DNA from: Methylobacterium oryzihabitans
GTDB taxonomy: Bacteria > Pseudomonadota > Alphaproteobacteria > Rhizobiales > Beijerinckiaceae
Assembly (NCBI RefSeq): GCF_004004555.2
Contig: NZ_SACP01000012.1
Location: forward strand, 62,001-126,000
DNA: 64,000 nucleotides
Reading direction: 5' to 3'
Below are positions 23,905 to 32,964 of this stretch, one piece after another (the first letter of the stretch is position 1; every line of letters begins with the position of its first letter). Under the pieces are notes generated by a model. It was given only the letters and a program-made list of their open reading frames with translations. It ran no database searches and was not told where the DNA came from. The position numbers were made by a program, and so were the translations under genes.

Positions 23905-25431
23905 TCAGCGCCAGAACGGCCGGACCTCGACCAGCGCCTCGTGCGCCCCGGCCGCCTGCTTCAGCAGCTTCGCGGAGCGGGTCTCGTTGTCCGCCGCGGT
24001 CAGGCCGGCGGCGAACAGGGCCGAGGCCGGGGCGCCGACTTGTGGCGGCAGGTCGGCCGCGAGGGTGTGGGCGGTGGCGATGTCGTTGAGGTCGCCGAGA
24101 TGGTCCTGGAGATCGGACAGGGCGGCGACGAACGCCTTGTGGCGCTTGGCCGCCTTCTTGCCGGTGTAGAGGCTGCCGAAGAACTCGGAGCCGTAGCGCA
24201 GCTTCTTGGCGGCGATGCGGACCCGGTGGCGCGCCTCGGGCTCCAACTCGTCGAGGTCGCGGCCGCGCGTCTTCACCTGCCGGCGGCGCTTCTCCAGCAC
24301 CCCGGTGGCGAAGGCCCGTGCCGGGGTCGCGGCCGCGGGGCGCGACAGCCACGCGCCGGTCTCGATCCAGGTCATGAGGTCGAGGACGAAGCCGCGCCAT
24401 TCCGCCGAGGTCAGGGTCGCGACGACGCCGTCATAGGCCTTCAGCCGCTCGGCCTCGAGGTGCTTCTCCAGGGCGAGCAGGCCGGGCTCGTCGGGGCGCC
24501 GCTCGCGCTCGGCCGGCAGGGTCTTGGCCAGGAACACGTCGAGGTTGCGGGTGTCGCCGAACGGTTCGCTCAGCCGCTTGAGCGTCGCGACGAGGTCGGG
24601 CGTGCGCGAATCCGCCACGAGATCGCCGAACAGCGACACCGCCGAGCGCAGGCGGCGCAGGGAGACGCGGAGTTGGTGCAGGGCCTCCGGCTCGCGATGC
24701 GCCAGCAGGGCGTCCTCGTTGATCCGCATGTGGCGCAGGCAGGCATGGGCGATCGCCTGGAACGCCGCCCCGGCGCTGGCCTCGGGGTCGAGATGCAGCG
24801 TCTCGGCCTTGCTGAAGGCGCCGAGGCGCTCCCGCCGCAGGGCGTCGCCGCGCTCGGCCTTGGTCAGCACGCCCAGGCGCAACGGCACGCTCGCGGCGAC
24901 CTCGCGGGCGAGCCCGAACAGATCGGCGGGCGAGCCCTGCTTGAGTTCCAGCTCGATCTCGTTGACCGGCGCGTAGCGGCCGCCGCCGTCGAGCAGGGCG
25001 GCCCGCCCCTGGTCGAGGGCGACCTCGATCCGCGCCTCGCCATGCGCCACCACCCGGGTCGCGCGCTCGACCTCGACCGCGAACATCGGCGCGACGCCGG
25101 CCTTCCCCACGAGGTCGCCCGCCGGCGTGTCGCCGAGGCGGCCGAGATCCGGGTCCGGCCCCGGCACCGTCCACTCCCATTCCGGCCGGTCGAACAGCCC
25201 GGCGGCCGAGGCGCCCGGTCCCTTCAGCGTCTGGACGTAGCCGTCGCCGTCGTGGCGCACCCGCAGGGCGTAGCCCGCCCCGCGCAGGGCGTCGTCCTCG
25301 GTGTCGAAATAGACCGATCGCAGCCGGCGCGCCGTCCAGTCCCCGTCGCCGAGCGCCGGATGGGACTTCAGCGCCGCAAGGTCCGACCCCTCGATCTCCA
25401 GCTTCAACTCGGTCTCGCGCGGCTCACTCAT
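23905..25431 (-). CDS. CYTH and CHAD domain protein
   Basis: A 508-residue protein with an N-terminal CYTH triphosphatase domain (ETELKLEI = ExExK metal/substrate motif; VYFDTEDDALRGAGYALRVR; VNEIELELKQG) and a C-terminal CHAD domain rich in conserved His/Arg (HQLRVSLRRLRSAV, HRVRIAAKKLRYGSEFF, LGDLNDIATA). This is the YgiF-like architecture: inorganic triphosphate hydrolysis with a polyphosphate-binding CHAD. It ends convergent to the small membrane protein. Confidence 0.92.
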   Translation of the reverse strand: MSEPRETELKLEIEGSDLAALKSHPALGDGDWTARRLRSVYFDTEDDALRGAGYALRVRHDGDGYVQTLKGPGASAAGLFDRPEWEWTVPGPDPDLGRLGDTPAGDLVGKAGVAPMFAVEVERATRVVAHGEARIEVALDQGRAALLDGGGRYAPVNEIELELKQGSPADLFGLAREVAASVPLRLGVLTKAERGDALRRERLGAFSKAETLHLDPEASAGAAFQAIAHACLRHMRINEDALLAHREPEALHQLRVSLRRLRSAVSLFGDLVADSRTPDLVATLKRLSEPFGDTRNLDVFLAKTLPAERERRPDEPGLLALEKHLEAERLKAYDGVVATLTSAEWRGFVLDLMTWIETGAWLSRPAAATPARAFATGVLEKRRRQVKTRGRDLDELEPEARHRVRIAAKKLRYGSEFFGSLYTGKKAAKRHKAFVAALSDLQDHLGDLNDIATAHTLAADLPPQVGAPASALFAAGLTAADNETRSAKLLKQAAGAHEALVEVRPFWR

Positions 25432-25641
25432 CCTGTCCTTCCCAATCCCACGGTGCAGCCCATCAGGGTGCCGGATGCACCCGCGGCAACGCCCGAACAG
25501 GCGACGGGATCATGAGCGAGATCAGATATTTGGCAAGGGAGGCCGCGGGCAGGGCAGCGCTTTGCCGACAAAGCGTTGCCGGTCAAAAGGTTTCCATCGG
25601 CGAGCAACCGCGCGGACGGAGTCCCGGGGGAAACCCGGCGC

Positions 25642-26181
25642 TCACCCCCGCCCGCGCTGGCGCAGATGGTCGAGGAAGGCCGCCGCCGCCACCTCGGGGG
25701 GGCCGTCGTTGACCAGGGTGAGGTCGGCCCGGATGCGGACCGAGCGGGCGAGGCGCGCCGCGAGGTCGCCGTCCTCGGCCCGGCCGCGGGCGGCGAGGCG
25801 CTGCGCCAGCACCTCCGGCGGCGCCGTCACCTCCACCACCGTCACCGCCGGCAGCCGCGACCGCGCCTCGGCGACCACCCGCCGCGAGACGTTGCAGACG
25901 ACGACGCGGCCGGCTTCCGCCAGCCCAACGAGATCAGCCGGCAAAGCATAGCCGAGGCCGTGGGCGCGCCACGACAGCGCGAAGGCGCCATCGGCCTCGC
26001 CGCGGGCGAAGGCGGCCTCGTCGAGGGTCTCGTTGTCCTCGTGGGCGGAGGCTGGGCGCGTCACCAGCCGGCGCGGGAAGGCGTAGCCGGGCGCGTCGCC
26101 CAGCGCCTCGCGGGCGAGCCCGATCAGGGTGTCCTTGCCGGCGCCGCTCGGCCCGACGACGAGGACGAAGCCGCCGGCCAT
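25642..26181 (-). CDS. phnN: Ribose 1,5-bisphosphate phosphokinase PhnN
   Basis: A 179-residue P-loop kinase with Walker A GPSGAGKDT at the N-terminus, RRLVTRPAS, and a terminal QRLAARGRA lid segment. It makes PRPP from ribose 1,5-bisphosphate at the end of the C-P lyase pathway. The ATG overlaps the phnM stop by four bases (ATGA). Last gene of the operon. Confidence 0.92.
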   Translation of the reverse strand: MAGGFVLVVGPSGAGKDTLIGLAREALGDAPGYAFPRRLVTRPASAHEDNETLDEAAFARGEADGAFALSWRAHGLGYALPADLVGLAEAGRVVVCNVSRRVVAEARSRLPAVTVVEVTAPPEVLAQRLAARGRAEDGDLAARLARSVRIRADLTLVNDGPPEVAAAAFLDHLRQRGRG

Positions 26182-27314
26182 CACGCCACCTGCGCGCCGC
26201 CGCGCCAGACCCGGCGCACCACCGGGATGCCGGCGGCGACCTGCACCCGCACGAGGTCGGCGCGCAGGCCCGGCGCCAGGGCGCCGCGGTCGTCGAGCCC
26301 GGTCGCCCGGGCCGGGTTGGCGGTGACGGTGGCGATCGCCTGCGGCAGCGGGATGCCGGCCTGCTCCGGCAGGGCGAAGGCCGCCATCAGCAGGCTCGCC
26401 GGCACGTAGTCGGAGGACAGGATGTCGAGGAGCCCGGCCTTCGCCAGGGTCGCGGCGGCGACGTTGCCGGAATGCGAGCCGCCGCGGATGAGGTTGGGCG
26501 CCCCCATCATCACGGTGATGCCGGCGGCGTGGCACGCCTGCGCCGCCTCGATCGTCGTCGGGAACTCGGCCACCGCCACGCCCTCGTCGCGCGACTGCGC
26601 CACGTCGTCGAGGGTGGTGTCGTCGTGGCTCGCCAGCGCGATGCCGGCGGCCCGCGCCATCGCGACGATCGCCGGGCGGTTGGCGGCGTTGCGGGCATGC
26701 CCGTCGCGGATCTTGGCCGCGGTCGCGGCCTGGATCTCCTCCAGGGTCCGACCGCTGCGGCGGGCGTAGATGTAATACTTCTCGATGTCGCGGAACTGCC
26801 GCTGGCCGGGCGTGTGGTCCATCAGCGAGATCAGCCCGACCGGCAGGCGCGCCGCGAAGGCCGTCACCGACTCGACCACGTCCGGACAGGGCAGTTCGCA
26901 GCGCAGATGCGCCCGGTGGTCGACCCGCAGCAGCCCGGCCTCGCGCCCTTCCTCGATCGCCTCGGCGAGGCGCATCAGGTCGCGGCCGAGCCCGCTCTCG
27001 TCGGGCTCGCTGCCGGCGCGCAGGGAATCGAACACCGTGGTGATGCCCGAGGCGGCGATCTGGGCGTCGTAGGCGATCACCGCCGCCAGCGGATGCCAGC
27101 GCACCTTCGGCCGCGGCACGTAATGGCTCTCGAGGTGGTCGGTGTGGAGTTCGACGAGGCCCGGGATCAGGGTGTCGCCGGCGAGGTCGAGGCCGCGCTC
27201 CGGCGCCCTCCCCTCGCCGATCTCGGCGATGCGGCCGTCCGTTACCGCGATCCAGCCGTGCTGCACCCGGTCGGGCAGCACCAGCGTCGCGTTCTCGATC
27301 AGCATGTCGGTCAT
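26181..27314 (-). CDS. phnM: Alpha-D-ribose 1-methylphosphonate 5-triphosphate diphosphatase PhnM
   Basis: A 377-residue amidohydrolase-fold enzyme: LIPGLVELHTDHLE (metal-binding HxD-like motif adapted in PhnM), SLMDHTPGQRQF, ALASHDDTTLDDV and DILSSDYVPASLL. It removes pyrophosphate from the PhnI product. An ATG three codons downstream is possible. It follows phnL after a 15-base gap. Confidence 0.93.
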   Translation of the reverse strand: MTDMLIENATLVLPDRVQHGWIAVTDGRIAEIGEGRAPERGLDLAGDTLIPGLVELHTDHLESHYVPRPKVRWHPLAAVIAYDAQIAASGITTVFDSLRAGSEPDESGLGRDLMRLAEAIEEGREAGLLRVDHRAHLRCELPCPDVVESVTAFAARLPVGLISLMDHTPGQRQFRDIEKYYIYARRSGRTLEEIQAATAAKIRDGHARNAANRPAIVAMARAAGIALASHDDTTLDDVAQSRDEGVAVAEFPTTIEAAQACHAAGITVMMGAPNLIRGGSHSGNVAAATLAKAGLLDILSSDYVPASLLMAAFALPEQAGIPLPQAIATVTANPARATGLDDRGALAPGLRADLVRVQVAAGIPVVRRVWRGGAQVA

Positions 27315-27329
27315 GAGCGGCCTCGCGCG

Positions 27330-28034
27330 TCAGGCGGCCTGACGGGGGTGGAAGCGGGTGACGTCGACGATCCGGGTCGCGACCGCGTCCCGCACGTCGG
27401 CGTCGTGGAAGATGCCGAGCACCCCGGCCCCCGCCGCCTGCCGGGCACGGATCAGGTCGATCACCACGGCGCGGTTGCCGGCGTCGAGGGAGGCGGTCGG
27501 CTCGTCGAGGAGCAGGAGCGGGTGGTCGCCGACCAGCCCGCGGGCGATGTTGACCCGCTGCTGCTCGCCGCCCGAGAAGGTCGCGGGCGGCAGGTCCCAC
27601 AGCCGCTCGGGCAGGTTGAGCCGGGCGAGCAGGTCGGCGGCGCGGGTCGCGGCCTCGCCGGCGGGGAGCCCGGCCTCGCGCCCAGCCGCCGCCACCACCT
27701 CGCGGGCGCCGACCCGCGGGATCACCCGCAGGAACTGCGTCACCGAGGCGATCACGGTCCGGCGCAGGGCGATGATCCGGCGCGGGGAGGCGGTGGCGAT
27801 GTCGACGGTCGCGTCGCCGTCGCGCACCAGCACGCGGCCGTGGTCGCAGCGGTAGTTGCCGAAGGCGATCTTCAGGAGCGAGGACTTGCCGGCCCCGGAC
27901 GGCCCGCCGAGGACGACGCACTCGCCGGGATGGACCGAAACGTTCGCGTCCTCGACCACCGGCAGCCGCAGGCCGCCGCGCAGGTGCAGGGTGAACGCCT
28001 TGTGGACGGACTCGAGGGCGAGCAGCGCGGTCAT
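27330..28034 (-). CDS. phnL: C-P lyase ABC-type ATP-binding protein PhnL
   Basis: A 234-residue ABC ATPase with Walker A GGPSGAGKSSLLK, the ABC signature FSGGEQQRVNIARG and Walker B LLLLDEPTASLD. PhnL works with the C-P lyase core (PhnGHIJ) rather than as a transporter. The start overlaps the phnK stop by four bases. Confidence 0.92.
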   Translation of the reverse strand: MTALLALESVHKAFTLHLRGGLRLPVVEDANVSVHPGECVVLGGPSGAGKSSLLKIAFGNYRCDHGRVLVRDGDATVDIATASPRRIIALRRTVIASVTQFLRVIPRVGAREVVAAAGREAGLPAGEAATRAADLLARLNLPERLWDLPPATFSGGEQQRVNIARGLVGDHPLLLLDEPTASLDAGNRAVVIDLIRARQAAGAGVLGIFHDADVRDAVATRIVDVTRFHPRQAA

Positions 28035-28816
28035 GCGGCGAGCACCGAGGCGACGAGGAGCTGGGTATAGGGCTCGGCCGGGTCGTCGAGCACCCGGTCG
28101 GTGAGACCGGTCTCGATGACCCGGCCCGCTCGCATCACCATCACCCGGTGCGACAGCAGGCGGGCGACCGCGAGGTCGTGGGTGACGATGACGACCGCGA
28201 GGCCGAGTTCGGCGACGAGCCCCCGGATCAGGTCGAGCAGGCGCGCCTGGACCGAGACGTCGAGGCCCGAGGTCGGCTCGTCCATCAGCAGCAGCCGCGG
28301 GCCGGTGACGAGGTTGCGGGCGATCTGGAGCCGCTGGCGCATGCCGCCCGAGAAACTGCCCGGATGGTCGTCGATGCGGTCGGCCCCGATCTCGACCTTG
28401 CGCAGCCAGTCGAGGGCACTGCTTCGGATCTCGCCGTAATGGCGCCAGCCGACCCCCATCAGCCGCTCGCCGATATTGCCGCCGGCCGAGACGCCCATCC
28501 GCAGGCCCCTCGTGGCGTCCTGGCGCACGAAGCCCCAGTCGGTGCGCATCAGCGCCCGCCTGTCGGCCTCGCTCAACTCCGTGAGGTCGGCGAGCCGCCC
28601 GTCGCGCAGGCGGAAGCGCACCCGCCCGGCATCGGCCGGCACCTCGCCGGCGATCAGCGACAGCAGCGTCGACTTGCCCGAGCCCGATTCGCCCACCACC
28701 GCCAGCACCTCGCCGGGATGGAGGTCGAACGACACCCCGGCGCAGCCGAGCCGGCGGCCGTAATGCTTGCCCAGCCCCTCGACCCGGAGCAGGGGCGCGT
28801 CGTCGTCGGTCGTCAT
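28031..28816 (-). CDS. phnK: C-P lyase ABC-type ATP-binding protein PhnK
   Basis: A 261-residue ABC ATPase: Walker A VGESGSGKSTLL, PhnK-typical MRTDWGFVRQDATRGLRM, signature SFSGGMRQRLQIARN and Walker B LLLMDEPTSGLD. PhnK docks on PhnJ in the core complex. Overlaps phnJ by four bases. Confidence 0.93.
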   Translation of the reverse strand: MTTDDDAPLLRVEGLGKHYGRRLGCAGVSFDLHPGEVLAVVGESGSGKSTLLSLIAGEVPADAGRVRFRLRDGRLADLTELSEADRRALMRTDWGFVRQDATRGLRMGVSAGGNIGERLMGVGWRHYGEIRSSALDWLRKVEIGADRIDDHPGSFSGGMRQRLQIARNLVTGPRLLLMDEPTSGLDVSVQARLLDLIRGLVAELGLAVVIVTHDLAVARLLSHRVMVMRAGRVIETGLTDRVLDDPAEPYTQLLVASVLAA

Positions 28817-29685
28817 GCCCCCTCCCCCCGGTGGCCGGCCTCGCGGCGGGCCTCGCAATGGTCGGTGTCCGAGCAGACGAACATCCGCCCGCCGGCATCG
28901 TCGGTCAGCACCTCGTCGAGATAGACGTCGCCGGCGCCGCACAGGGCGCAGGGGCGGTCGAAATGCTGGACCCGGAACGGATGGTCCTCGAAGTCGAGGC
29001 TGCGCACCCGGGTGTAGGGCGGCACCGCGTAGATCCGCTTCTCGCGCCCGGCGCCGAACAGTTGCAGCGCCGGGCAGTCGTCCATCTTCGGGTTGTCGAA
29101 TTTCGGCGTCGGCGACGGGTCCATCACGTAGCGGCCGGCGACCTCGACCGGGTAGGCGTAGGTGGTGGCGATGTGGCCGTGCCGGGCGATGTCCTCGTAG
29201 AGCTTGACGTGCATCGGCCCGTACTCGGCGAGCGCGTGGAGCTGGCGCGTCTCGGTCTCGCGCGGTTCGAGGAAGCGCAGCGGCTCGGGGATCGGCACCT
29301 GGTAGACCAGCACCTGCCCCTCGGCGAGCGGCGCCTCCGGGATGCGGTGGCGGGTCTGGATCACCGTGGCGTCGCGGGTGCGGGTCGTCACCGCCACCCC
29401 GGCGGTGCGGGCGAAGAACGCCCGGATCGAGACCGCGTTGGTGGTGTCGTCCGAACCCTGGTCGATGACCTTGAGCACGTCGTTCCGGCCGAGGATCGCC
29501 GCCGTGACCTGCACGCCGCCGGTGCCCCAGCCGTAGGGCATCGGCATCTCGCGGGCGGCGAACGGCACCTGATAGCCGGGGATCGCCACCGCCTTGAGGA
29601 GGGCGCGGCGGATCATCCGCTTGGTCGCCTCGTCGAGATAGGCGAAGTTGTAGCCGGTCTCGGGGACCCGGACCCGGGGGGTCAT
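28813..29685 (-). CDS. phnJ: C-P lyase radical SAM subunit PhnJ
   Basis: A 290-residue protein with the four cysteines of PhnJ at the family spacing: Cys246 and Cys249 (RPCALCG), Cys271 and Cys277 (FVCSDTDHC). Gly37 in IPGYQVPF matches the glycyl-radical position. It cleaves the carbon-phosphorus bond of ribose-1-phosphonate-5-phosphate. Overlaps phnI by four bases. Confidence 0.95.
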   Translation of the reverse strand: MTPRVRVPETGYNFAYLDEATKRMIRRALLKAVAIPGYQVPFAAREMPMPYGWGTGGVQVTAAILGRNDVLKVIDQGSDDTTNAVSIRAFFARTAGVAVTTRTRDATVIQTRHRIPEAPLAEGQVLVYQVPIPEPLRFLEPRETETRQLHALAEYGPMHVKLYEDIARHGHIATTYAYPVEVAGRYVMDPSPTPKFDNPKMDDCPALQLFGAGREKRIYAVPPYTRVRSLDFEDHPFRVQHFDRPCALCGAGDVYLDEVLTDDAGGRMFVCSDTDHCEARREAGHRGEGA

Positions 29686-30773
29686 TCTGCGGCCTCCTGC
29701 GTGGCCTCGGCGTGTTCGGCGCGCATCCGGCGCACCAGCTCCAGCTCGGCCTGGAAGTCGACGTAGTGCGGCAGCTTCAGGTGCTCGACGAAGCCGGTCG
29801 CCTGGAGCGCGTCGCAATGGGCGAGGACGAATTCCTGGTCCTGGGCCGGGGCACCGCCCGCCTCGCCGAGTTCGTCCGCCCGCAAAGCGCGATCGACCAG
29901 GGCCATCGCCATCGCCTTGCGCTCGCTGTGGCCGAAGGCGAGGCCGTAGCCGCGGGTGAAGCGCGGCGCCTCGGCGGCGCTGCCGTGGAACTGGTTGACG
30001 GTCTGGCACTCGGTGACGGCGAGGCGCCCGAGCGGCACGGCAAAGCCGAGTTCCTCGGGCACGAACTCGACCTCGACCTCGCCGACCCGGATCTCGCCGA
30101 CGAAGGGGTGGGTGCGGCCGTAGCCGCGCTGGGTCGAGTAGGCGAGCGCCAGCACGAAGCCCTCGTCGCCGCGGGCGAGCGCCTGAAGGCGCAGGTCCCG
30201 TTCGGCCGGGAAGTCGAGCGGCTCGCGGGTGAGGTCGCCGACCGGCGCGCCCTCGTCGGGGGGCGAGGCCTCGATCAGCCCGTCCTGCCCGAGGAGGTCG
30301 GTGACCCGCGGCGCCCGGGCGGCGTCGGGGGCCGGCTCGGCCTGCGCCGCCGGTTCGGAGGCCCCTTCCGCGGCGAGCGCGAAGTCGATCAGCCGGTGGG
30401 TGTAGTCGAAGGTCGGTCCGAGCACCTGCCCGCCGGGCAGGTCCTTGTAGGTCGCCGAGACCCGCCGGGCGAGGCGCATCGCGCCGGTGTCGAGGGGCTC
30501 GGAGGCCCCGAAGCGCGGCAGGGTGGTGCGATAGGCGCGGACGAGGAAGACCGCCTCGATCAGGTCGCCGCGGGCCTGCTTGAGCGCGAGCGCCGCGAGG
30601 TCGCGGTCGTGGAGCGAGCCCTCGGTCATCACCCGGTCGACCAGCAGGGCGAGCTGTCCGGCGATCTGGTCGACGCCGATCTCCGGCACCGCGGGATCGC
30701 CTCGTCGGGCCTCGGCGAGGAGGCGGTGGGCGCTGGCGATGGCGGCTTCGCCGCCCTTGACGGCCACGTACAT
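29682..30773 (-). CDS. phnI: C-P lyase core subunit PhnI
   Basis: A 363-residue protein starting MYVAVKGGEAAI, a strongly conserved PhnI N-terminus, with SLHDRDLAALALKQARGDLIEA, then AYSTQRGYGRTHPF and HCDALQATGFVEHLKLPHYVDFQ split along the C-terminal half. PhnI, with PhnG/H/L, installs the phosphonate on ribose of ATP. An Ala/Pro-rich linker lies around residue 130-175. Confidence 0.94.
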   Translation of the reverse strand: MYVAVKGGEAAIASAHRLLAEARRGDPAVPEIGVDQIAGQLALLVDRVMTEGSLHDRDLAALALKQARGDLIEAVFLVRAYRTTLPRFGASEPLDTGAMRLARRVSATYKDLPGGQVLGPTFDYTHRLIDFALAAEGASEPAAQAEPAPDAARAPRVTDLLGQDGLIEASPPDEGAPVGDLTREPLDFPAERDLRLQALARGDEGFVLALAYSTQRGYGRTHPFVGEIRVGEVEVEFVPEELGFAVPLGRLAVTECQTVNQFHGSAAEAPRFTRGYGLAFGHSERKAMAMALVDRALRADELGEAGGAPAQDQEFVLAHCDALQATGFVEHLKLPHYVDFQAELELVRRMRAEHAEATQEAAE

Positions 30774-30777
30774 CGGG

Positions 30778-31368
30778 TCAGGCCTCCAGGAGGCGCGCCG
30801 TGCGCGGCAGCCCGGCGACGCGGCCGGGGGCAGCGAGCAAGAGGTCGATCCCGCGGGGAAACAGGGCGTGGTTGGCCGACCACCGCGCGGCGAAACCGGC
30901 GGGAAGCGGCGCGACGCCGAGCCGGACCCGGCCGCGGATGCCGGGTCCCTCGAAGGCGAGGCCCTCCCCTGCCGCCAGATGCCGGACCGCGAGGACGAGC
31001 GTCGTCGAGCGGTCGGGATAGGCCGGACTGCCCTGGGCGAAGGCGGAGAAGTCCGGGCAGGCTTCCGGATCGGCGACGAGGGCGAAGGCCGCCTCGGCCG
31101 GGTCGGCGACGAGGCGGGCGCCGGTGTGGAAGCGCAGGAACTCCTCCACCTCCGGGGCTTCCGCGAGGGGTCCGTCGAGCCAGACCGGCGCGTCGGCATC
31201 GGCCAGCGCCAGGGCGATCGCCGCGAGTTCCGACGTCAGCGGCGCCGGCGGTGCGAGGGCGGCGGGCAGCGCCTGCACCAGCCCCGGACGGGCGAGGGCG
31301 TCGAGCATGGCGCGGAAGGCGCCCTGCGCGTCGTGGACCGGATCGGCAAAGCCGCGGGCGAGCGCCAT
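30778..31368 (-). CDS. phnH: C-P lyase core subunit PhnH
   Basis: A 196-residue PhnH: GFADPVHDAQGAFRAMLDAL start (PxxxxQxxFRxxxxxxxxPG pattern), EFLRFHTGA, and FPRGIDLLLA near the end. Structural subunit of the core. Starts over the phnG stop and ends four bases before phnI. Confidence 0.92.
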   Translation of the reverse strand: MALARGFADPVHDAQGAFRAMLDALARPGLVQALPAALAPPAPLTSELAAIALALADADAPVWLDGPLAEAPEVEEFLRFHTGARLVADPAEAAFALVADPEACPDFSAFAQGSPAYPDRSTTLVLAVRHLAAGEGLAFEGPGIRGRVRLGVAPLPAGFAARWSANHALFPRGIDLLLAAPGRVAGLPRTARLLEA

Positions 31369-31835
31369 CAATCCTCTCCCCGGGCGAGCGTGAAGAAGTC
31401 GACCCGCGTCGCGGCGGTGCGGCGCGCCTGCGCCTGCCGCTCCGCCTCCTCGCGGGCGGCGACCGGAGCGAGCGCCCGCTCGACGGCGTGGCGGCGGTCC
31501 GGCTGCTGCCAGAGCGCGTCGAGGATCGCGGCGAGGCGCGCCTTCGCACGGTCGCGGCCGAGATGATAGGCGAAGCCGGTCTCGCCCTCGGCCAGCCGCA
31601 CGGCCGCCCGGGTCACCGTGACCTCGCCGAGATTGAACCGCCGCCCGTCGCCGCCGATGCGGCCCCGCGCCATCACCAGCCCGGTCTCGGGCGGGCGCAG
31701 ATCCTCGGCCTCCGGCGCCTCGGACGCCGCCAGGGCCGCGCGCAGTTCCGCGGGGTGGGCCAGCGCGCAGAGCGCCATCACGGCGCGCCGCGCCGCAAGG
31801 GCCTCGTTCCCCGAACTCTCGACATCCGGCATCAT
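31368..31835 (-). CDS. phnG: C-P lyase core subunit PhnG
   Basis: A 155-residue PhnG: PPETGLVMARGRIGGDGRRFNLGEVTVTRAAVRL in two halves, GFAYHLGRDRAKARLAAI and VDFFTLARGED end. First gene of the operon, whose promoter region holds the PhnF operator candidate. Two ATG codons in a row; either may be used. Confidence 0.9.
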   Translation of the reverse strand: MMPDVESSGNEALAARRAVMALCALAHPAELRAALAASEAPEAEDLRPPETGLVMARGRIGGDGRRFNLGEVTVTRAAVRLAEGETGFAYHLGRDRAKARLAAILDALWQQPDRRHAVERALAPVAAREEAERQAQARRTAATRVDFFTLARGED

Positions 31836-31853
31836 CGATCCGATGGCCCCCTG

Positions 31854-31877
31854 GGTTGTCTAATGGTATAGACAACC
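31854..31877. promoter_or_regulatory. PhnF operator candidate
   Basis: A perfect 9-bp inverted repeat (GGTTGTCTA and TAGACAACC around 6 bases) centred between phnG and phnF. The inner half resembles the TCTA-TAGA type sites bound by HutC/GntR regulators including PhnF. One site would serve both divergent promoters. Confidence 0.7.
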
Positions 31878-31912
31878 GACACCACGAAGGCAAATGAAGT
31901 TTGGGTGACACC

Positions 31913-32662
31913 ATGAACGGGTCCGGCGACGAGCGGGTGACGGCGTTGCGCCGGGGCGAGGGCTGGACGGCGTGGCGGCAGATCGCCGACGAGCTGACCG
32001 CCGACATCGAGGCCGGCCGCCTCGCCGCCGGGGCGCAACTGCCGACCGAGGCGGCGCTGGCGGCGCGCTTCGGCGTCAACCGGCACACCGTGCGGCGGGC
32101 CCTGGCGGGGCTGTCGGAGCGGGGTCTGGTGCGGGCGGCGCAGGGGCGCGGCACCTTCGTCGAGGCGCCCCGCCTCGCCTACCCGATCGGCCGCCGGACG
32201 CGCTTCTCCGAGATTGTGTCGCAGGCCGGGCGCGAGGCCTGGGGCGACCTGCTCGCCGCCGCCGCGGTGCCGGCCGACGCCGCCACCGCCGAGGCCCTGG
32301 ACGTCGCCCCGGGCGCGCCGATCCTCGAACTGCTCACCCGCCACCTCGCCGACGGAGTCCCGCTCTCCACCGCCCGGACCTGCCTGCCGCTGCCGCGCTT
32401 TTCCGGCTTCGACCGCCGCTACGCCGATCTCGGCTCGCTCACCCGCGCCTACGCGGCGCACGGCGTGGCCGACTACAGCCGCCTCGCGACCCGGATCGGC
32501 GCCCGCCCCGCCGCCGCCGACGAGGCGGCGCGCCTCGACATGGCTCCCGGGCGGGTGCTGCTGGCGGTGACGAGCGTCAACGTCGATCCGGACGGCGCCC
32601 GCATCCAGGCGACGCGCAGCCTGTTCGTGGCCGACCGGGTCGAGCTGGTGATCGAGCCGTGA
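31913..32662 (+). CDS. phnF: GntR family phosphonate regulator PhnF
   Basis: A 249-residue HutC-subfamily regulator: winged helix (WRQIADELTADIEAGRLAAG, then LPTEAALAARFGVNRHTVRRAL, GLVRAAQGRGTFV) and a UTRA ligand domain. Divergent from phnG, it is expected to repress the C-P lyase operon. ATG chosen; a TTG four codons upstream is possible. Confidence 0.9.
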   Translation: MNGSGDERVTALRRGEGWTAWRQIADELTADIEAGRLAAGAQLPTEAALAARFGVNRHTVRRALAGLSERGLVRAAQGRGTFVEAPRLAYPIGRRTRFSEIVSQAGREAWGDLLAAAAVPADAATAEALDVAPGAPILELLTRHLADGVPLSTARTCLPLPRFSGFDRRYADLGSLTRAYAAHGVADYSRLATRIGARPAAADEAARLDMAPGRVLLAVTSVNVDPDGARIQATRSLFVADRVELVIEP

Positions 32663-32818
32663 GGGGTCCCGGGGTGCTCCGGGGGGCCGGCTGCGGCACG
32701 GCACAGGAATCACTTGACCGTCCCCCGGAACCCGCCTATCTGCACCTCACCCGAGGCGCTGGCCCTGCGGACCGGCAGCGATCTGCCCGTGACCGCGTGG
32801 AACGGCCAGCCGGCTTGG

Positions 32819-32892
32819 TGGGGGATAGTTTAACGGTAGAACAGCGGACTCTGACTCCGTTAGTCGTGGTTCGAATCCACGTCCCCCAGCCA
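32819..32892 (+). tRNA. tRNA-Gln (anticodon CTG)
   Basis: Acceptor stem 32819-32825 pairs with 32882-32888; discriminator G, encoded CCA at 32890-32892. The anticodon loop CTCTGAC gives CTG. The 3' half is the likely phage attachment core because an integrase gene begins directly downstream. Confidence 0.95.
32860..32892. other. Probable attL core in the 3' end of tRNA-Gln
   Basis: The integrase gene points toward this tRNA from 72 bases away, the classical arrangement of tRNA-integrating tyrosine recombinases, which keep the tRNA 3' end intact as attL. I found no second copy of this segment in the window, consistent with attR lying past the right edge. Confidence 0.45.
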
Positions 32893-32964
32893 CTTCACCC
32901 TCAGGCACTTAGCGCAGGTTTCTCAAGCAAAGCCTGAAGCGGTTAGACACACCGCCGGGTCTTG

